From assembly GCA_964517355.1 (NCBI GenBank), contig CAZFCK010000025.1, positions 1-32,489 of the forward strand: a stretch of DNA of 32,489 nt, read 5' to 3'. Below, piece after piece: positions 1 through 7,589 of the stretch (positions within the stretch are counted from its first letter, which is position 1; each line of letters starts with the position of its first letter). Below the pieces are notes generated by a model. That model ran no database searches, was not told the origin of the DNA, and saw only the letters and a list, made by a program, of their open reading frames with translations. The position numbers and the translations under genes are program-made. Source of the stretch: CAZFCK01 sp964517355. GTDB lineage: Bacteria > Desulfobacterota > Desulfovibrionia > Desulfovibrionales > Desulfovibrionaceae.

Positions 1-53
1 CGTACACCGACGCGGCCGTTCTCACGACGGTATCCTAAAATTTTGGTTTCCAT
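1..53 (-). CDS. suyB: SuyB/UxaA-family large subunit, N-terminus only
   Basis: Only the first 17 codons lie in the window; the gene runs off the left edge. The peptide begins METKILGYRRENGRVGVR, the usual start of the large (catalytic) subunit of the UxaA/GarD hydro-lyase family, which includes altronate dehydratase and (2R)-sulfolactate sulfo-lyase SuyB. The ATG at 53 lies three bases after the stop of the small subunit, so the two are translationally coupled. Choosing SuyB over altronate dehydratase rests on the partner subunit and the sulfonate-type neighbours, not on this short piece. If SuyB, it removes sulfite from (2R)-3-sulfolactate to give pyruvate in the cytoplasm. Confidence 0.6.
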   Translation of the reverse strand, partial: METKILGYRRENGRVGV

Positions 54-56
54 GGT

Positions 57-341
57 TTACCACCTTTTTGTTTTAACGTTGTGGACGTGCAGATGTTCGC
101 CTTTTTTGATGGGCGCCACGACCTTGCCGATATCGGTTTTGTATTTGATTACGGTGTCGCCCGCGGCGAAATCCTTCAGGGCGACCTTGTGGCCGATGGG
201 GATGTCGTCGATCATATTGAATGTAATGGTCTTGTTTTCCCGCATGATCCAGCCGGTGGCTTCCTTGCCGGCTTTCAGGCCTTCCACCACCACCACGCCG
301 ACGCCGTCGCCTTCTTCATGTACTACGAAGTCAATGGACAT
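57..341 (-). CDS. suyA: Probable (2R)-sulfolactate sulfo-lyase small subunit (UxaA/SAF family)
   Basis: 94 residues, starting MSIDFVVHEEGDGVG. The start at 341 is set by an AGGAGGA ribosome site (complement of 344-350). It is a single SAF-type domain of the UxaA small-subunit family, with the conserved central IPIGHK segment and the tail GEHLHVHNVKTKRW. The opening VVHEEGDGVGVVVVEG and the closing HNVKTKRW match my memory of SuyA better than the shorter E. coli UxaA domain, which ends near HNTRTNLS. With SuyB it would cleave sulfolactate to pyruvate plus sulfite, feeding sulfite to dissimilatory reduction. It lies 25 bases after the fumarase beta gene and 3 bases before suyB. An altronate dehydratase small subunit is the alternative; the YihU-type and TauE-type genes nearby favour SuyA. 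Confidence 0.72.
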   Translation of the reverse strand: MSIDFVVHEEGDGVGVVVVEGLKAGKEATGWIMRENKTITFNMIDDIPIGHKVALKDFAAGDTVIKYKTDIGKVVAPIKKGEHLHVHNVKTKRW

Positions 342-366
342 AGTTCCTCCTGAGTAGGTTGCGGGG

Positions 367-960
367 CTAAAGTACCCCGAGTTTTTCATAAATTTTAGGG
401 AGTTTTTTCTTGATTTCTTCTCCGACCTGCTCATAGAGATGCACTCCATGGCTATCCATGGCCACGGTCAGGGGGCCGAAGTTTTTCACCCGGAAGCGGT
501 ACAGGGCCTCGGGGTGCAATTCCTCGAAGTAGACGGCCTCCACCTCCTCGATCTGTTCGGTTTCCAGGGACGCCGCTCCGCCCACAATGGCGAGGTATAC
601 GGCGCCGTGTTTTTTCATGGCATCCAGGCTGCCTTGGTACAGGCCGCCTTTGCCGATTATCGCGCGTACGCCGTACTCGCCGATAAGGCCGGGCGTGAAA
701 CGGTCCATGCGGGTGCTGGTGGTCGTACCGACGCAGATTTTTTCCCACTTGTCCCCCACCCGGCGCAGGCTGGGCGCGGTATGGATGCAGGGCATGCCTT
801 CAAGGCTGACCGGGGGGCGGTTGCCCTTATCGAAGATGTAAATCTGGGTGAGATCCCGGATGCCGAACAGGGGGCCGTCAAAGTATACGATGTCACCGGC
901 GTGCAGGGAGCGAATGACGTTTTCCGAGAAAGGGGAAGTGAGATGATGAACCTTGCTCAT
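367..960 (-). CDS. Class I fumarate hydratase-type beta subunit (FumB/TtdB-like)
   Basis: 197 residues, the normal length for the C-terminal (beta) subunit of two-subunit class I fumarases and L-tartrate dehydratases. The family motif GKGGLYQGSLDAMKKHGAVY lies in the middle, followed by GGAASL and the end segment VAMDSHGVHLYEQV. It begins with MSKVHHLTSPF. It starts 9 bases after the alpha subunit stops and precedes suyA by 25 bases. The enzyme adds water across an activated carbon double bond, classically fumarate to malate. Within an operon ending in SuyAB, hydration of 3-sulfoacrylate to 3-sulfolactate is an alternative role; the sequence alone does not decide. Confidence 0.88.
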   Translation of the reverse strand: MSKVHHLTSPFSENVIRSLHAGDIVYFDGPLFGIRDLTQIYIFDKGNRPPVSLEGMPCIHTAPSLRRVGDKWEKICVGTTTSTRMDRFTPGLIGEYGVRAIIGKGGLYQGSLDAMKKHGAVYLAIVGGAASLETEQIEEVEAVYFEELHPEALYRFRVKNFGPLTVAMDSHGVHLYEQVGEEIKKKLPKIYEKLGVL

Positions 961-969
961 GGTGTCCTC

Positions 970-1851
970 CTAGAAACCATACGTAACGTTGCCGGCGGGA
1001 GTGATGATGGCCCGGGCGCGTCTGGCGGGCCAGCACTGGGTATTCACGGCTACCGGATTCTGGGTGATGTGGGTGTAGGCGTATTCGATGTGCACGGCGA
1101 GACAGGATACGTCGCCGCCGAGCCCCATGGGGCCGCGACCCGTGGCGTTGATGGCTTCTTCCAGTTCCATTTCCATTTCGGCGATCATCGGGTCGGGATG
1201 GCGCTGTCCCACGGGGCGCACAATGGCGTCCTTGGCCAGCTTCATGACCAGGTCCGCGGTTCCGCCGAGTCCGACCCCGATGATGCCCGGAGGGCAAGGG
1301 TTGGCCCCGCTTTCAATGACCGTGTCCAGGATGAATTTTTTAACGGCCTTGATCCCGTGCTGGGGGTAGAACATCTGCATTTTGCTCATGTTCTCGGAAC
1401 CGGACCCTTTCGGCACCATCAGGATGTCGAGCTCGTCGGTATCTTCGCTAAAGTCGAAATAGGTCACGGGCAGGCCCGGACCCACCGAAGTCTGAGGGTT
1501 GATACGGGTAATGGTGTGAGTGGAGCTGCTCCGGAAGGGGAATTCCTGGGTGGCGCGTTTGGCTCCCTCGTACAGGGCTTTTTTGATTTTGGACCCGTTC
1601 CAGGCGTATTTCGAGCCGATGCGTATCTTGTAGATGGGCAGCCCCGTGTCCTGGCAGATCAGGGTTTTTTTGCCGTCCGCAATGTCAATGGCCTTGAACA
1701 TGGCCTCGAACACGCTGCGCGCGGCTGGGTTTGTCTCCCTGGCATAGGCTTTTTTCAGGGCCTCGCGCACGTCCGGGGGCAGATCGCAGAGGGCCTTGAT
1801 GTAGAGTTGCTTGGCCGCCTCTTCAACGATGCGGTAATCCAGTTCTTCCAT
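970..1851 (-). CDS. Class I fumarate hydratase-type alpha subunit (FumA/TtdA-like)
   Basis: 293 residues from the ATG at 1851, which has a GGAGAT ribosome site; the upstream in-frame ATG at 1878 lacks one. It is the N-terminal (alpha) subunit of an oxygen-sensitive [4Fe-4S] hydro-lyase. The three cluster cysteines are visible: C66 in LICQDTG, C186 in NPCPPGIIGVG and C273 in NTQCWPARRARA. The glycine-rich GVGLGGTADL and GRGPMGLGGD segments are typical. It pairs with the beta subunit directly downstream. It follows the cytochrome b-c gene after a 136-base gap containing a long inverted repeat. Fumarase is the default call; L-tartrate dehydratase or a sulfonate-analogue hydratase cannot be excluded. 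Confidence 0.9.
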   Translation of the reverse strand: MEELDYRIVEEAAKQLYIKALCDLPPDVREALKKAYARETNPAARSVFEAMFKAIDIADGKKTLICQDTGLPIYKIRIGSKYAWNGSKIKKALYEGAKRATQEFPFRSSSTHTITRINPQTSVGPGLPVTYFDFSEDTDELDILMVPKGSGSENMSKMQMFYPQHGIKAVKKFILDTVIESGANPCPPGIIGVGLGGTADLVMKLAKDAIVRPVGQRHPDPMIAEMEMELEEAINATGRGPMGLGGDVSCLAVHIEYAYTHITQNPVAVNTQCWPARRARAIITPAGNVTYGF

Positions 1852-1894
1852 GTGGATCTCCTGTGATTGACGGTTCATAGTGGTACCGATTTTA

Positions 1895-1982
1895 CGGCGT
1901 GGCCCTGTGGGCGGCAGGCCGTGTGCGTTTTGAGGGGGACGGGGGCGGACACGACCGTCCGGCCTCCGTCAGAGCCACGCCG
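1895..1982 (-). promoter_or_regulatory. Long-range inverted repeat between respiratory and hydratase genes
   Basis: The 13-base arms CGGCGTGGCCCTG (1895-1907) and CAGAGCCACGCCG (1970-1982) pair with one mismatch around a GC-rich 62-base interior. This is the only sizeable gap in an otherwise tightly packed operon. In the mRNA it would form a long stem between the cytochrome b-c stop and the fumarase start, suitable for transcript processing, stabilisation or partial termination. No T-tract follows on the minus strand beyond a short TAAAAT, so a simple terminator is less likely. Confidence 0.45.
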
Positions 1983-1987
1983 CAAAG

Positions 1988-3421
1988 TTAGGATTCTTTC
2001 GCATTATTCTTCGCGGTGGCCTTCTTCGCTTCCATCAGCACGTCGGAACATTCGCGTTCCACCGGCTCGATTCCGCCGCGAAAATCCAGAGACAGCAGGA
2101 ACGCCGCAATATTTTTGAGCTGTTCCTCTGTCAGATCGTATTGAGGCATGGTGGTGGATTCCATCTGAGACTTGGGATCCTTAATATAGTTCGCCAGATA
2201 CTCGAGACTACGCTTTTTGCGGGCTATGTTGCTCATGTCCGGTCCGGTGCGGTGGCCGCCCTGGCCGAGTATGTTGTGGCAATACGAGCACGACTGTTCC
2301 ACGTAGCCATGCAGTCCCCGGCTTTCTTCGGCCGTGAGCGTCCTGTTGGGCACGAGAACCGTTTTGTTGTAGGGCGCGGCCGAGGAGTAGGCCATGACGG
2401 TCAGATAGACGATGCACAGGGTGAAGGTGACGCCCACGCCCATGGACACGGGTCTGTTGCCCATGCCTTTGAGCTTGCTTTCACTGAAAAAGGGCACGCC
2501 GAAGAGCAGTACCAGGCCGCCTCCAAAGAGCACGAGCGTACCGATGACTTCCCAGGAACCCGTGAAGAAGGTCAGCAGCTGAAAGAGCCACATGTAGTAC
2601 CATTCGGGCCGGGGCAGGTAGTCGGCTATAAAGGTGCCGGCCTGATCCTCCATGGGCGGGTCGATATAGGCCGCCATGAAGAGGAGAATGATAAAGAGAA
2701 TGCCGAAGCCCAGTGAGGAACGGTCGGTGTGCTCCGGATAGAAGCGGTAAGCCTTGCCGGTGTAAGGCGGCAGGGCTTCCCCGGCCAAACGCTCGCGCGG
2801 GTCGGAGATGTTGTGAACGCGGATAAGGTAGATGTGCATGGCCATGAAGAACAGCAGACAGGCCGGCAGCACCAGAGTGTGTACGGAATAGAAGCGGGTG
2901 AGAGTGAAGCCGGAGACGTTCTCTCCCCCCAGAATGAAGCGGGTAACGATATCGCCGCCGGGGAACTGGCTCGGCATGTTCGCGCCGACAATCGTGGCCC
3001 AGAAGGCCTTCATGTCCCAGGGCAACAGGTAGCCGGTAAAGCCGAGGCCGAGCACCACCAGCAAGAGGCAGGCCCCGGTGACCCACGTGAGCTGACGCGG
3101 GGCCTCGTAAGAGCCGTGCAGATAGGAGACCATCAGATGGCAGAAGACCAGAAAGACCATGGCCCCGGCGCCCCAGTGGTGCAGACCGCGCACGATTCTA
3201 CCGAGGGCGATCTCGTCGTTGATGTACTTGACCGACGCCCAGGCCTTGTCCGGGTCCGGCACGTAATAGAAGGCCAGGACCATGCCGGTGACGACCATGA
3301 TGATGAAGGTAAGTGCACACAGGGTGCCCAGGATGGCGCTCCAGCCGGTTGTCGGAGGGAGTTCCTTGTATAGAAAGGGCTTGATGTATTTATCCCAGCC
3401 CAGGGTTTTGCACAGATTCAT
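1988..3421 (-). CDS. b6f-like cytochrome b with C-terminal cytochrome c domain
   Basis: 477 residues. The first about 350 form a full-length cytochrome b (b6 plus subunit IV regions) with multiple hydrophobic helices. Heme b ligands are H81 or H82 with H95, and H181 with H196; the second pair has 14 residues between, as in b6-type proteins. The Qo-site motif PEWY is at 272-275, changed from PEWY only in its flanks. After a linker, residues about 365-450 form a cytochrome c domain with CSYCH at 378-382 and a likely axial Met in STTMPQYDL. The b6-type heme ci cysteine position is not a cysteine here. The gene overlaps the iron-sulfur/Rieske fusion by four bases, so quinol oxidation, Rieske and heme c all come from one operon with the succinate dehydrogenase-like subunits. 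The c domain should face the periplasm. Confidence 0.93.
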   Translation of the reverse strand: MNLCKTLGWDKYIKPFLYKELPPTTGWSAILGTLCALTFIIMVVTGMVLAFYYVPDPDKAWASVKYINDEIALGRIVRGLHHWGAGAMVFLVFCHLMVSYLHGSYEAPRQLTWVTGACLLLVVLGLGFTGYLLPWDMKAFWATIVGANMPSQFPGGDIVTRFILGGENVSGFTLTRFYSVHTLVLPACLLFFMAMHIYLIRVHNISDPRERLAGEALPPYTGKAYRFYPEHTDRSSLGFGILFIILLFMAAYIDPPMEDQAGTFIADYLPRPEWYYMWLFQLLTFFTGSWEVIGTLVLFGGGLVLLFGVPFFSESKLKGMGNRPVSMGVGVTFTLCIVYLTVMAYSSAAPYNKTVLVPNRTLTAEESRGLHGYVEQSCSYCHNILGQGGHRTGPDMSNIARKKRSLEYLANYIKDPKSQMESTTMPQYDLTEEQLKNIAAFLLSLDFRGGIEPVERECSDVLMEAKKATAKNNAKES

Positions 3422-4704
3422 ACTACCTCCACCTTGATGATGCCGTTTTCCACTTTCCAGGGCAGACGGGGGAGGGGGCTCGGCGGCGGACCGGCAACAA
3501 CATTGCCGTCCACGTCAAAGGCGCCGCCGTGGCAGGCGCACTTGAAACGCCGTTCAGTAGGCTCCCAGTGAACCGCACAGCCAAGGTGCGTGCAACTGCT
3601 GCTGAAGCAGATAAAGTCCTCTTCGCTGTCGCGCCGGATCAGGACGGGCACGTTTACGTTCTCGCTGTGAAAGCCTTGTTTGCGCTCATAGTTGATCATG
3701 ACCGTGTTCACCGAGCCCACAGGGTAGGAGTCCACTTCTCCGGCCGGGACCCACTGCGACGGCTGTTTCTCCAAGGTGGGAACCGCGGCGCTGACGCCGA
3801 GAATGCCGGTGAGGGAAAGGGCCATGCCCACGCCCGCCACGCCGGTGGCGCTCTTCAGGAACGTCCTGCGGGAAGGGTCGGCCGGTTCATGGCAATTGCA
3901 GGAGCAAGGGGTTTCGGGCTCCTCCGCTTTCGGTTGGGGGGCGTTTATGGCTCTTTCCTCGGCCGGGTGCGCAGGCAGAGGCTTTATGTCCTTCAGGTTG
4001 CTCAAGGCCAGACGCTGGATGTATTTGATGGCCCGGGTGCCGCTGATGGATTTGGGGCAGACCTCGGTGCAGTTGAATTCGGTGCGGCAGTTGTAGCAAC
4101 TTTCCAAGGCCCGGGTCAGACGGGGTTCAAAGAGGGCGTCACGCTTGTCGGCCAGCAGGGTAAAGGCTCTGGTGAGGGCCGCCGGACCGGCGTAACCCTC
4201 ATGGTTGTTGACCATGGTGCAGCTAGACACGCAGCAGCCACAGGCGATGCAGTCCGTGTCCATGGCGATGGCCACCCGCTCTTTGGTGTCCGGCTTGATC
4301 ACGTAGGGTTCGTCGCGCTGTTCGCGCGGTTCGAAAAAGGGCAGGGCGTCCTCGTATTTGGCAAAGAAGGGGTCCATGTCCACCACCAGATCCTTGATGA
4401 CCGGGAAGTGGTTGAGCGGGCGCAGGGTAATGTCTTGCTTGGGAGGCAGTTGAGAGACGTTGGTTTTGCACGCCAGACCCTCGCGGCCGTTGATGACCAT
4501 GCCGCAGGAGCCGCACATGTTTACCCGGCAGGCGAAGCGGAAGGAGACGCTCGGGTCCTGCTCCTTCTGGATGCGCAGGAGCACGTCCAGAATGGTGGTG
4601 ATTTCCGGTTTTGGGATGTCCAGACTGTAGCTCTGGAAATGTCCCTCACCGCCTTTTTCCGGGTCGTAACGGAATATTTTAACCGTTCGTTGGTTGTTTT
4701 TCAT
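3418..4704 (-). CDS. SdhB/FrdB iron-sulfur subunit fused to a Tat-type Rieske protein
   Basis: 428 residues in one open frame. Residues 1-240 are a complete SdhB/FrdB: [2Fe-2S] cysteines C59, C64, C67, C79; [4Fe-4S] C152, C155, C158, C216; and 3Fe-4S-type ligands C162, C206, C212. These positions are nearly those of E. coli SdhB. A proline/glutamate-rich linker containing CSCNCH follows. At 278-284 comes a twin-arginine motif SRRTFLK and a hydrophobic helix (285-307). Residues about 310-428 are a Rieske domain with CTHLGC (371-376) and CACHGG (389-394). The predicted topology is SdhB in the cytoplasm, one membrane helix, and Rieske in the periplasm. SdhB is normally about 240 residues and Rieske about 180, so this is a true fusion of two respiratory complexes. 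It starts 12 bases after the anchor gene and overlaps cytochrome b by four bases. Confidence 0.95.
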   Translation of the reverse strand: MKNNQRTVKIFRYDPEKGGEGHFQSYSLDIPKPEITTILDVLLRIQKEQDPSVSFRFACRVNMCGSCGMVINGREGLACKTNVSQLPPKQDITLRPLNHFPVIKDLVVDMDPFFAKYEDALPFFEPREQRDEPYVIKPDTKERVAIAMDTDCIACGCCVSSCTMVNNHEGYAGPAALTRAFTLLADKRDALFEPRLTRALESCYNCRTEFNCTEVCPKSISGTRAIKYIQRLALSNLKDIKPLPAHPAEERAINAPQPKAEEPETPCSCNCHEPADPSRRTFLKSATGVAGVGMALSLTGILGVSAAVPTLEKQPSQWVPAGEVDSYPVGSVNTVMINYERKQGFHSENVNVPVLIRRDSEEDFICFSSSCTHLGCAVHWEPTERRFKCACHGGAFDVDGNVVAGPPPSPLPRLPWKVENGIIKVEVV

Positions 4705-4716
4705 ACCTGCCTCCGT

Positions 4717-5055
4717 TTAGTAGATGACGGCCCAGGCCAGGGCGAACAGGGCAAGCCCGAAGCCCAGGACCCACGGGATGAGCCAGCGATGGTGGCGTAT
4801 GTTCACCATGTCGAAATCAAGCAGAATGACTCTGATGCCGAGTGATGCGTGGAAAATGACCGTGAGCAGCAGCAGGAACTGCAAATAGGGTTTGTATGTG
4901 AAGCCAAGGTGCAGACAGAGAAAGACCACGATCAATACTGCGCTCACACGTTGCAGCAGCCAGGCCCACATGCCGACATGGCTGCGGCCGCGCCGGTAGG
5001 GGTCGATTTCTCCCCATTGCAAGGGCTTTCTGTATTTCAGTTGGGATGTGTCCAT
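4717..5055 (-). CDS. Single small membrane anchor of succinate dehydrogenase/fumarate reductase type
   Basis: 112 residues with three predicted membrane helices (roughly 28-50, 57-80, 88-112). The first helix carries the SdhC-like LLQRVSAV segment and a His in FLCLHLGF. The second carries FHASLGIRVILLDFD, resembling the SdhD heme motif H-x3-G-x6-D. The two histidines could hold one heme b. Most type-C enzymes use two anchor polypeptides; only this one is present here, between the flavoprotein (24-base gap) and the iron-sulfur fusion (12-base gap). It would dock the flavoprotein and iron-sulfur domain to the membrane and quinone pool. Confidence 0.85.
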   Translation of the reverse strand: MDTSQLKYRKPLQWGEIDPYRRGRSHVGMWAWLLQRVSAVLIVVFLCLHLGFTYKPYLQFLLLLTVIFHASLGIRVILLDFDMVNIRHHRWLIPWVLGFGLALFALAWAVIY

Positions 5056-5078
5056 AAGTGTTCTCCGTGTTGCTCAGG

Positions 5079-6806
5079 TTACTTTTTGTATTTTTGGCAG
5101 GTTTCCAGTGACTTGTGTTTGAATTCGACATCTCGCTTTTCCCACTGGGGCAGGCCGTCCGGGCCGCGCCAGAGGAAAGTGTTGAAGAGACCGTAATCGT
5201 CTCGTTGCTTGAGGAAGTCGCTACGGGTGTGCGCCCCGCGTGTTTCGTCGCGCTGCAGGGCGGAGGTGGCGGCCATGACGGACACGTCCAGCATGTTCAA
5301 GGTATCGAGATGGACGTTGAACACCATGTTGTAGGACCCGCCGGCAAGGGCGGCGGCGTCCACGTCCTTGCGCAGGGAGGCGAAGTCCACAAGGGCGCTT
5401 TCCAAGTCGGCTTTGTTGCGTACGACGCCCACCTTGTTCCAGTTGGCCTCCTGGATATTGGTGCGGTTATTAAGGGGGCTCTTGCCCTTTGTGCGGGAAA
5501 GGGGAGCGCTGAGCCGGCCCACCATGTCGTCAGCGAGCCCCGGCTTTGTCTCCTTGATCGAGCGGTTTTCAGCCTTGTCGAGGTAACGGGCGATGGATTT
5601 TCCCGCTAGGCGGCCGTAAACGCAGGATTCACAGATGCCGTTGCCGCCCAGCCTATTGGCGCCGTGCACTCCACCGGCGTCTTCCCCGGCCACAAAGAGC
5701 TTCTCCAGGGTAGCCCGGCACTCCGTATCAATCACCCCGCCGCCCATGAAAAAGTGGGCCGAGGGGGAAACCGGCACCATGCCGTTCGCCAGATCGAAGT
5801 TGAACTGGGCGCAACGTTCGGCCATGCCCGGGAAGTTCTTGAGCACGAAGTCCGCGCCGAGGTGGGCGGCGTCAATGCGCACCCCGCCCTCGGGACAGGC
5901 GTTTCCGGCCATCATTTCCAGGTAGGCGGAGCGGCTGACCACGTCACGGGTGGCGCGTTCGGCCACGTCCGGAGCGTGCCGGAGCATGTAGCGTTCGCCC
6001 TTGCCGTTGTAGAGATGCGCTCCCGCCCCGCGCAGGCCCTCCTCAAGGAGCGCCCCCGCCACCACGCTGCCGGGCACGATGAGCCCTGTGGGGTGGAACT
6101 GGATCATCTCCATGTCTCGCATCAGAGCGCCGGCCCGGTAGAGCATTGCGATGCCGTCGGCCGACTTTTCCGGGCCGGGGGCGTGGAAGCGGTACTGGGT
6201 GGGGCCGCCGCCGGTGGCCACCAGGGTGGCGGCCGCCTCGACAACCAGAAACTCACACTTGCGCATGTCGAAGAGCAGAGCCCCGGTCACGGTTTTGCCC
6301 TCGCGGTCGAGCAGCAGCTCCACGGCTCGGGTTTCCTCAAGCACCGGGATACGGCGCTTGAAAACCTGTTCCGTGGTGCGGCTGATGATTTCGATGCCGG
6401 TAAGGTCGCCTTTGTGCACCGTGCGGTCGAAGCATTGTCCGGCAAAAGGTTTCTGATGGATCTGGCCGTCTTCGCAGCGATCGAAAAAACAGCCGCTGAT
6501 GGTTTCCAGTTCCTTGACCGTTGGGGTGGCTTCCTCGACCAGGGTTTTCGCGAGATCCTGGTTGTTGATGTACTGGCCGCCCTTGAGGGTATCCATGAGG
6601 TGCTTCTCATGGGAGTCGCGGGAATTCAGCACCACGTTGAACCCACCTTGCACCATCCGACTACAGCCGCCCTTTCCCTTCAGCGCCTTGGTGGCAATGA
6701 GGATATTCAGGTCGGGCTTGGCGTCATAGGCGTATATGGCGGCCAGTTCGGCCGCGGCGCCCATGCCGAGTATGAGGAGATCCACTTGCATTTTTGTTTT
6801 CATCAT
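5079..6806 (-). CDS. SdhA/FrdA-family flavoprotein subunit
   Basis: 575 residues from the ATG at 6806 (a GTG at 6809 and an ATG at 6803 are also possible; the ribosome site is weak, AAGTGAG). It is the catalytic FAD subunit of a succinate dehydrogenase/fumarate reductase-type enzyme. Visible features (numbered from the GTG at 6809, one higher than from 6806) are the N-terminal dinucleotide fold (LILGMGAAAE), QFHPTG with His near 239, LEEGLRG with Arg near 260, RDVVSRS near 288, SAHFFMGGG with His near 352 and GANRLGGNG with Arg near 386. These match the dicarboxylate-binding His and Arg residues of FrdA. At the covalent-FAD site the usual SHTxxAxGG is replaced by CSRMVQGG, so FAD is probably not covalently bound. 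It is first gene of the minus operon. The substrate is succinate/fumarate or a close analogue such as 3-sulfopropionate. Confidence 0.9.
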   Translation of the reverse strand: MMKTKMQVDLLILGMGAAAELAAIYAYDAKPDLNILIATKALKGKGGCSRMVQGGFNVVLNSRDSHEKHLMDTLKGGQYINNQDLAKTLVEEATPTVKELETISGCFFDRCEDGQIHQKPFAGQCFDRTVHKGDLTGIEIISRTTEQVFKRRIPVLEETRAVELLLDREGKTVTGALLFDMRKCEFLVVEAAATLVATGGGPTQYRFHAPGPEKSADGIAMLYRAGALMRDMEMIQFHPTGLIVPGSVVAGALLEEGLRGAGAHLYNGKGERYMLRHAPDVAERATRDVVSRSAYLEMMAGNACPEGGVRIDAAHLGADFVLKNFPGMAERCAQFNFDLANGMVPVSPSAHFFMGGGVIDTECRATLEKLFVAGEDAGGVHGANRLGGNGICESCVYGRLAGKSIARYLDKAENRSIKETKPGLADDMVGRLSAPLSRTKGKSPLNNRTNIQEANWNKVGVVRNKADLESALVDFASLRKDVDAAALAGGSYNMVFNVHLDTLNMLDVSVMAATSALQRDETRGAHTRSDFLKQRDDYGLFNTFLWRGPDGLPQWEKRDVEFKHKSLETCQKYKK

Positions 6807-6851
6807 CACTCACTTTAGATTGAGGGGTTGGACACTCACGTGCCTCTGTAA

Positions 6852-6866
6852 GCAATAACGAGGCCA
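6852..6866 (-). promoter_or_regulatory. Candidate sigma-54 promoter of the minus-strand operon
   Basis: Read on the minus strand, 6866 to 6852 is TGGCCTC-N4-TTGC, with the required GG and GC ten bases apart. It lies about 45 bases upstream of the flavoprotein start, predicting a short leader starting near 6840. Consensus for sigma-54 is TGGCACG-N4-TTGC. A second sigma-54 type site drives the divergent TRAP operon, suggesting joint control. Confidence 0.55.
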
Positions 6867-7589
6867 AAATTTTTCTTATTGTATCTAGTTGATATAATGA
6901 GTGTTGTTGTCTGGACGGGTGGGCAGGGGGTTAGCCATGCCGAATAGTAGCCCAAAAAATGGTTAATATTGGGTAATATTTTGGTTGATATTGGTCAAAA
7001 AATGATGGGCGCGCTCGGCGCGGCGTTTCACGCCCAAAGGGGGGGGGAGCGTATTGGTTTGCCGATCAGATCGAGCGGGATGGTGGCGCCACTTTCATTA
7101 TTGATTCGGTGGCGCCTTTGGGGAAAGACGAATCAGGATTGACGGTTGGAGAATAGCTTTTTCGTACCGTTTTCAATCGCACGGTGGACGCCGCCGCGAA
7201 ACGGGCCTCACCGCAATGGTACAACTCATCGGTCGTTTGACCAATCCGTCTTGTTGACATTGACGCCTTATCGGCGGAGCGTTGCTGGAAAAAATGGGGA
7301 ACGGGTCAAGCGGAAAGACTTTCAGGAAATCGCGGCAAAGCTCTTCCGCCGTTCCACGGAACTCGGGCCCTTTTTAAGGCTGTTTGTTCTTTGATACGGT
7401 GAGTGATCCGCGCCCGAGGCCGGCGTTTGTTGCGCTTCGAGCCTGGGATCCATCTTGACGGGAGGGCGAGGGAAGGCGTGGTTCAGGAAGATGCCGGCCC
7501 CCCCCTCTCTGGTGTTGATGTGGCTGGATTACGCAACGTACTGATTGATATTGGTCGAATAAATGGGCGAACTCCGGCGCGCCGTGAGG
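6867..7589. other. Long intergenic region with operator-like repeats, no gene seen
   Basis: About 720 bases between the operon promoter and the exporter gene. Near 6952-6984 an inverted repeat (CCAAAAAAT, 15 bases, ATATTTTGG; one mismatch) encloses stacked direct repeats of the type GGTTAATATT / GGGTAATATT / GGTTGATATT (6961-6990). The centre is about 128 bases upstream of the predicted start, a usual distance for a sigma-54 activator site. TTGATATTGGTCAA at 6985-6998 resembles a Crp/Fnr-family box, and its first 12 bases recur at 7545-7556. From about 7036 to 7540 I see no convincing coding region; the short open frames there lack ribosome sites and family motifs. Confidence 0.4.

Noticed and set aside
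439..1866. 475-codon plus-strand open frame
   Set aside because: Lies entirely opposite the fumarase subunits; composition is a GC-rich antisense shadow with no family motif and no ribosome site.
3529..4845. 438-codon plus-strand open frame
   Set aside because: Antisense to the SdhB-Rieske fusion and anchor genes, whose motifs are unmistakable on the other strand.
5664..6818. 384-codon plus-strand open frame
   Set aside because: Antisense to the flavoprotein; no recognisable domain.
7066..7394. Short open frames in the intergenic region
   Set aside because: No ribosome sites, no motifs, and codon use unlike neighbours.
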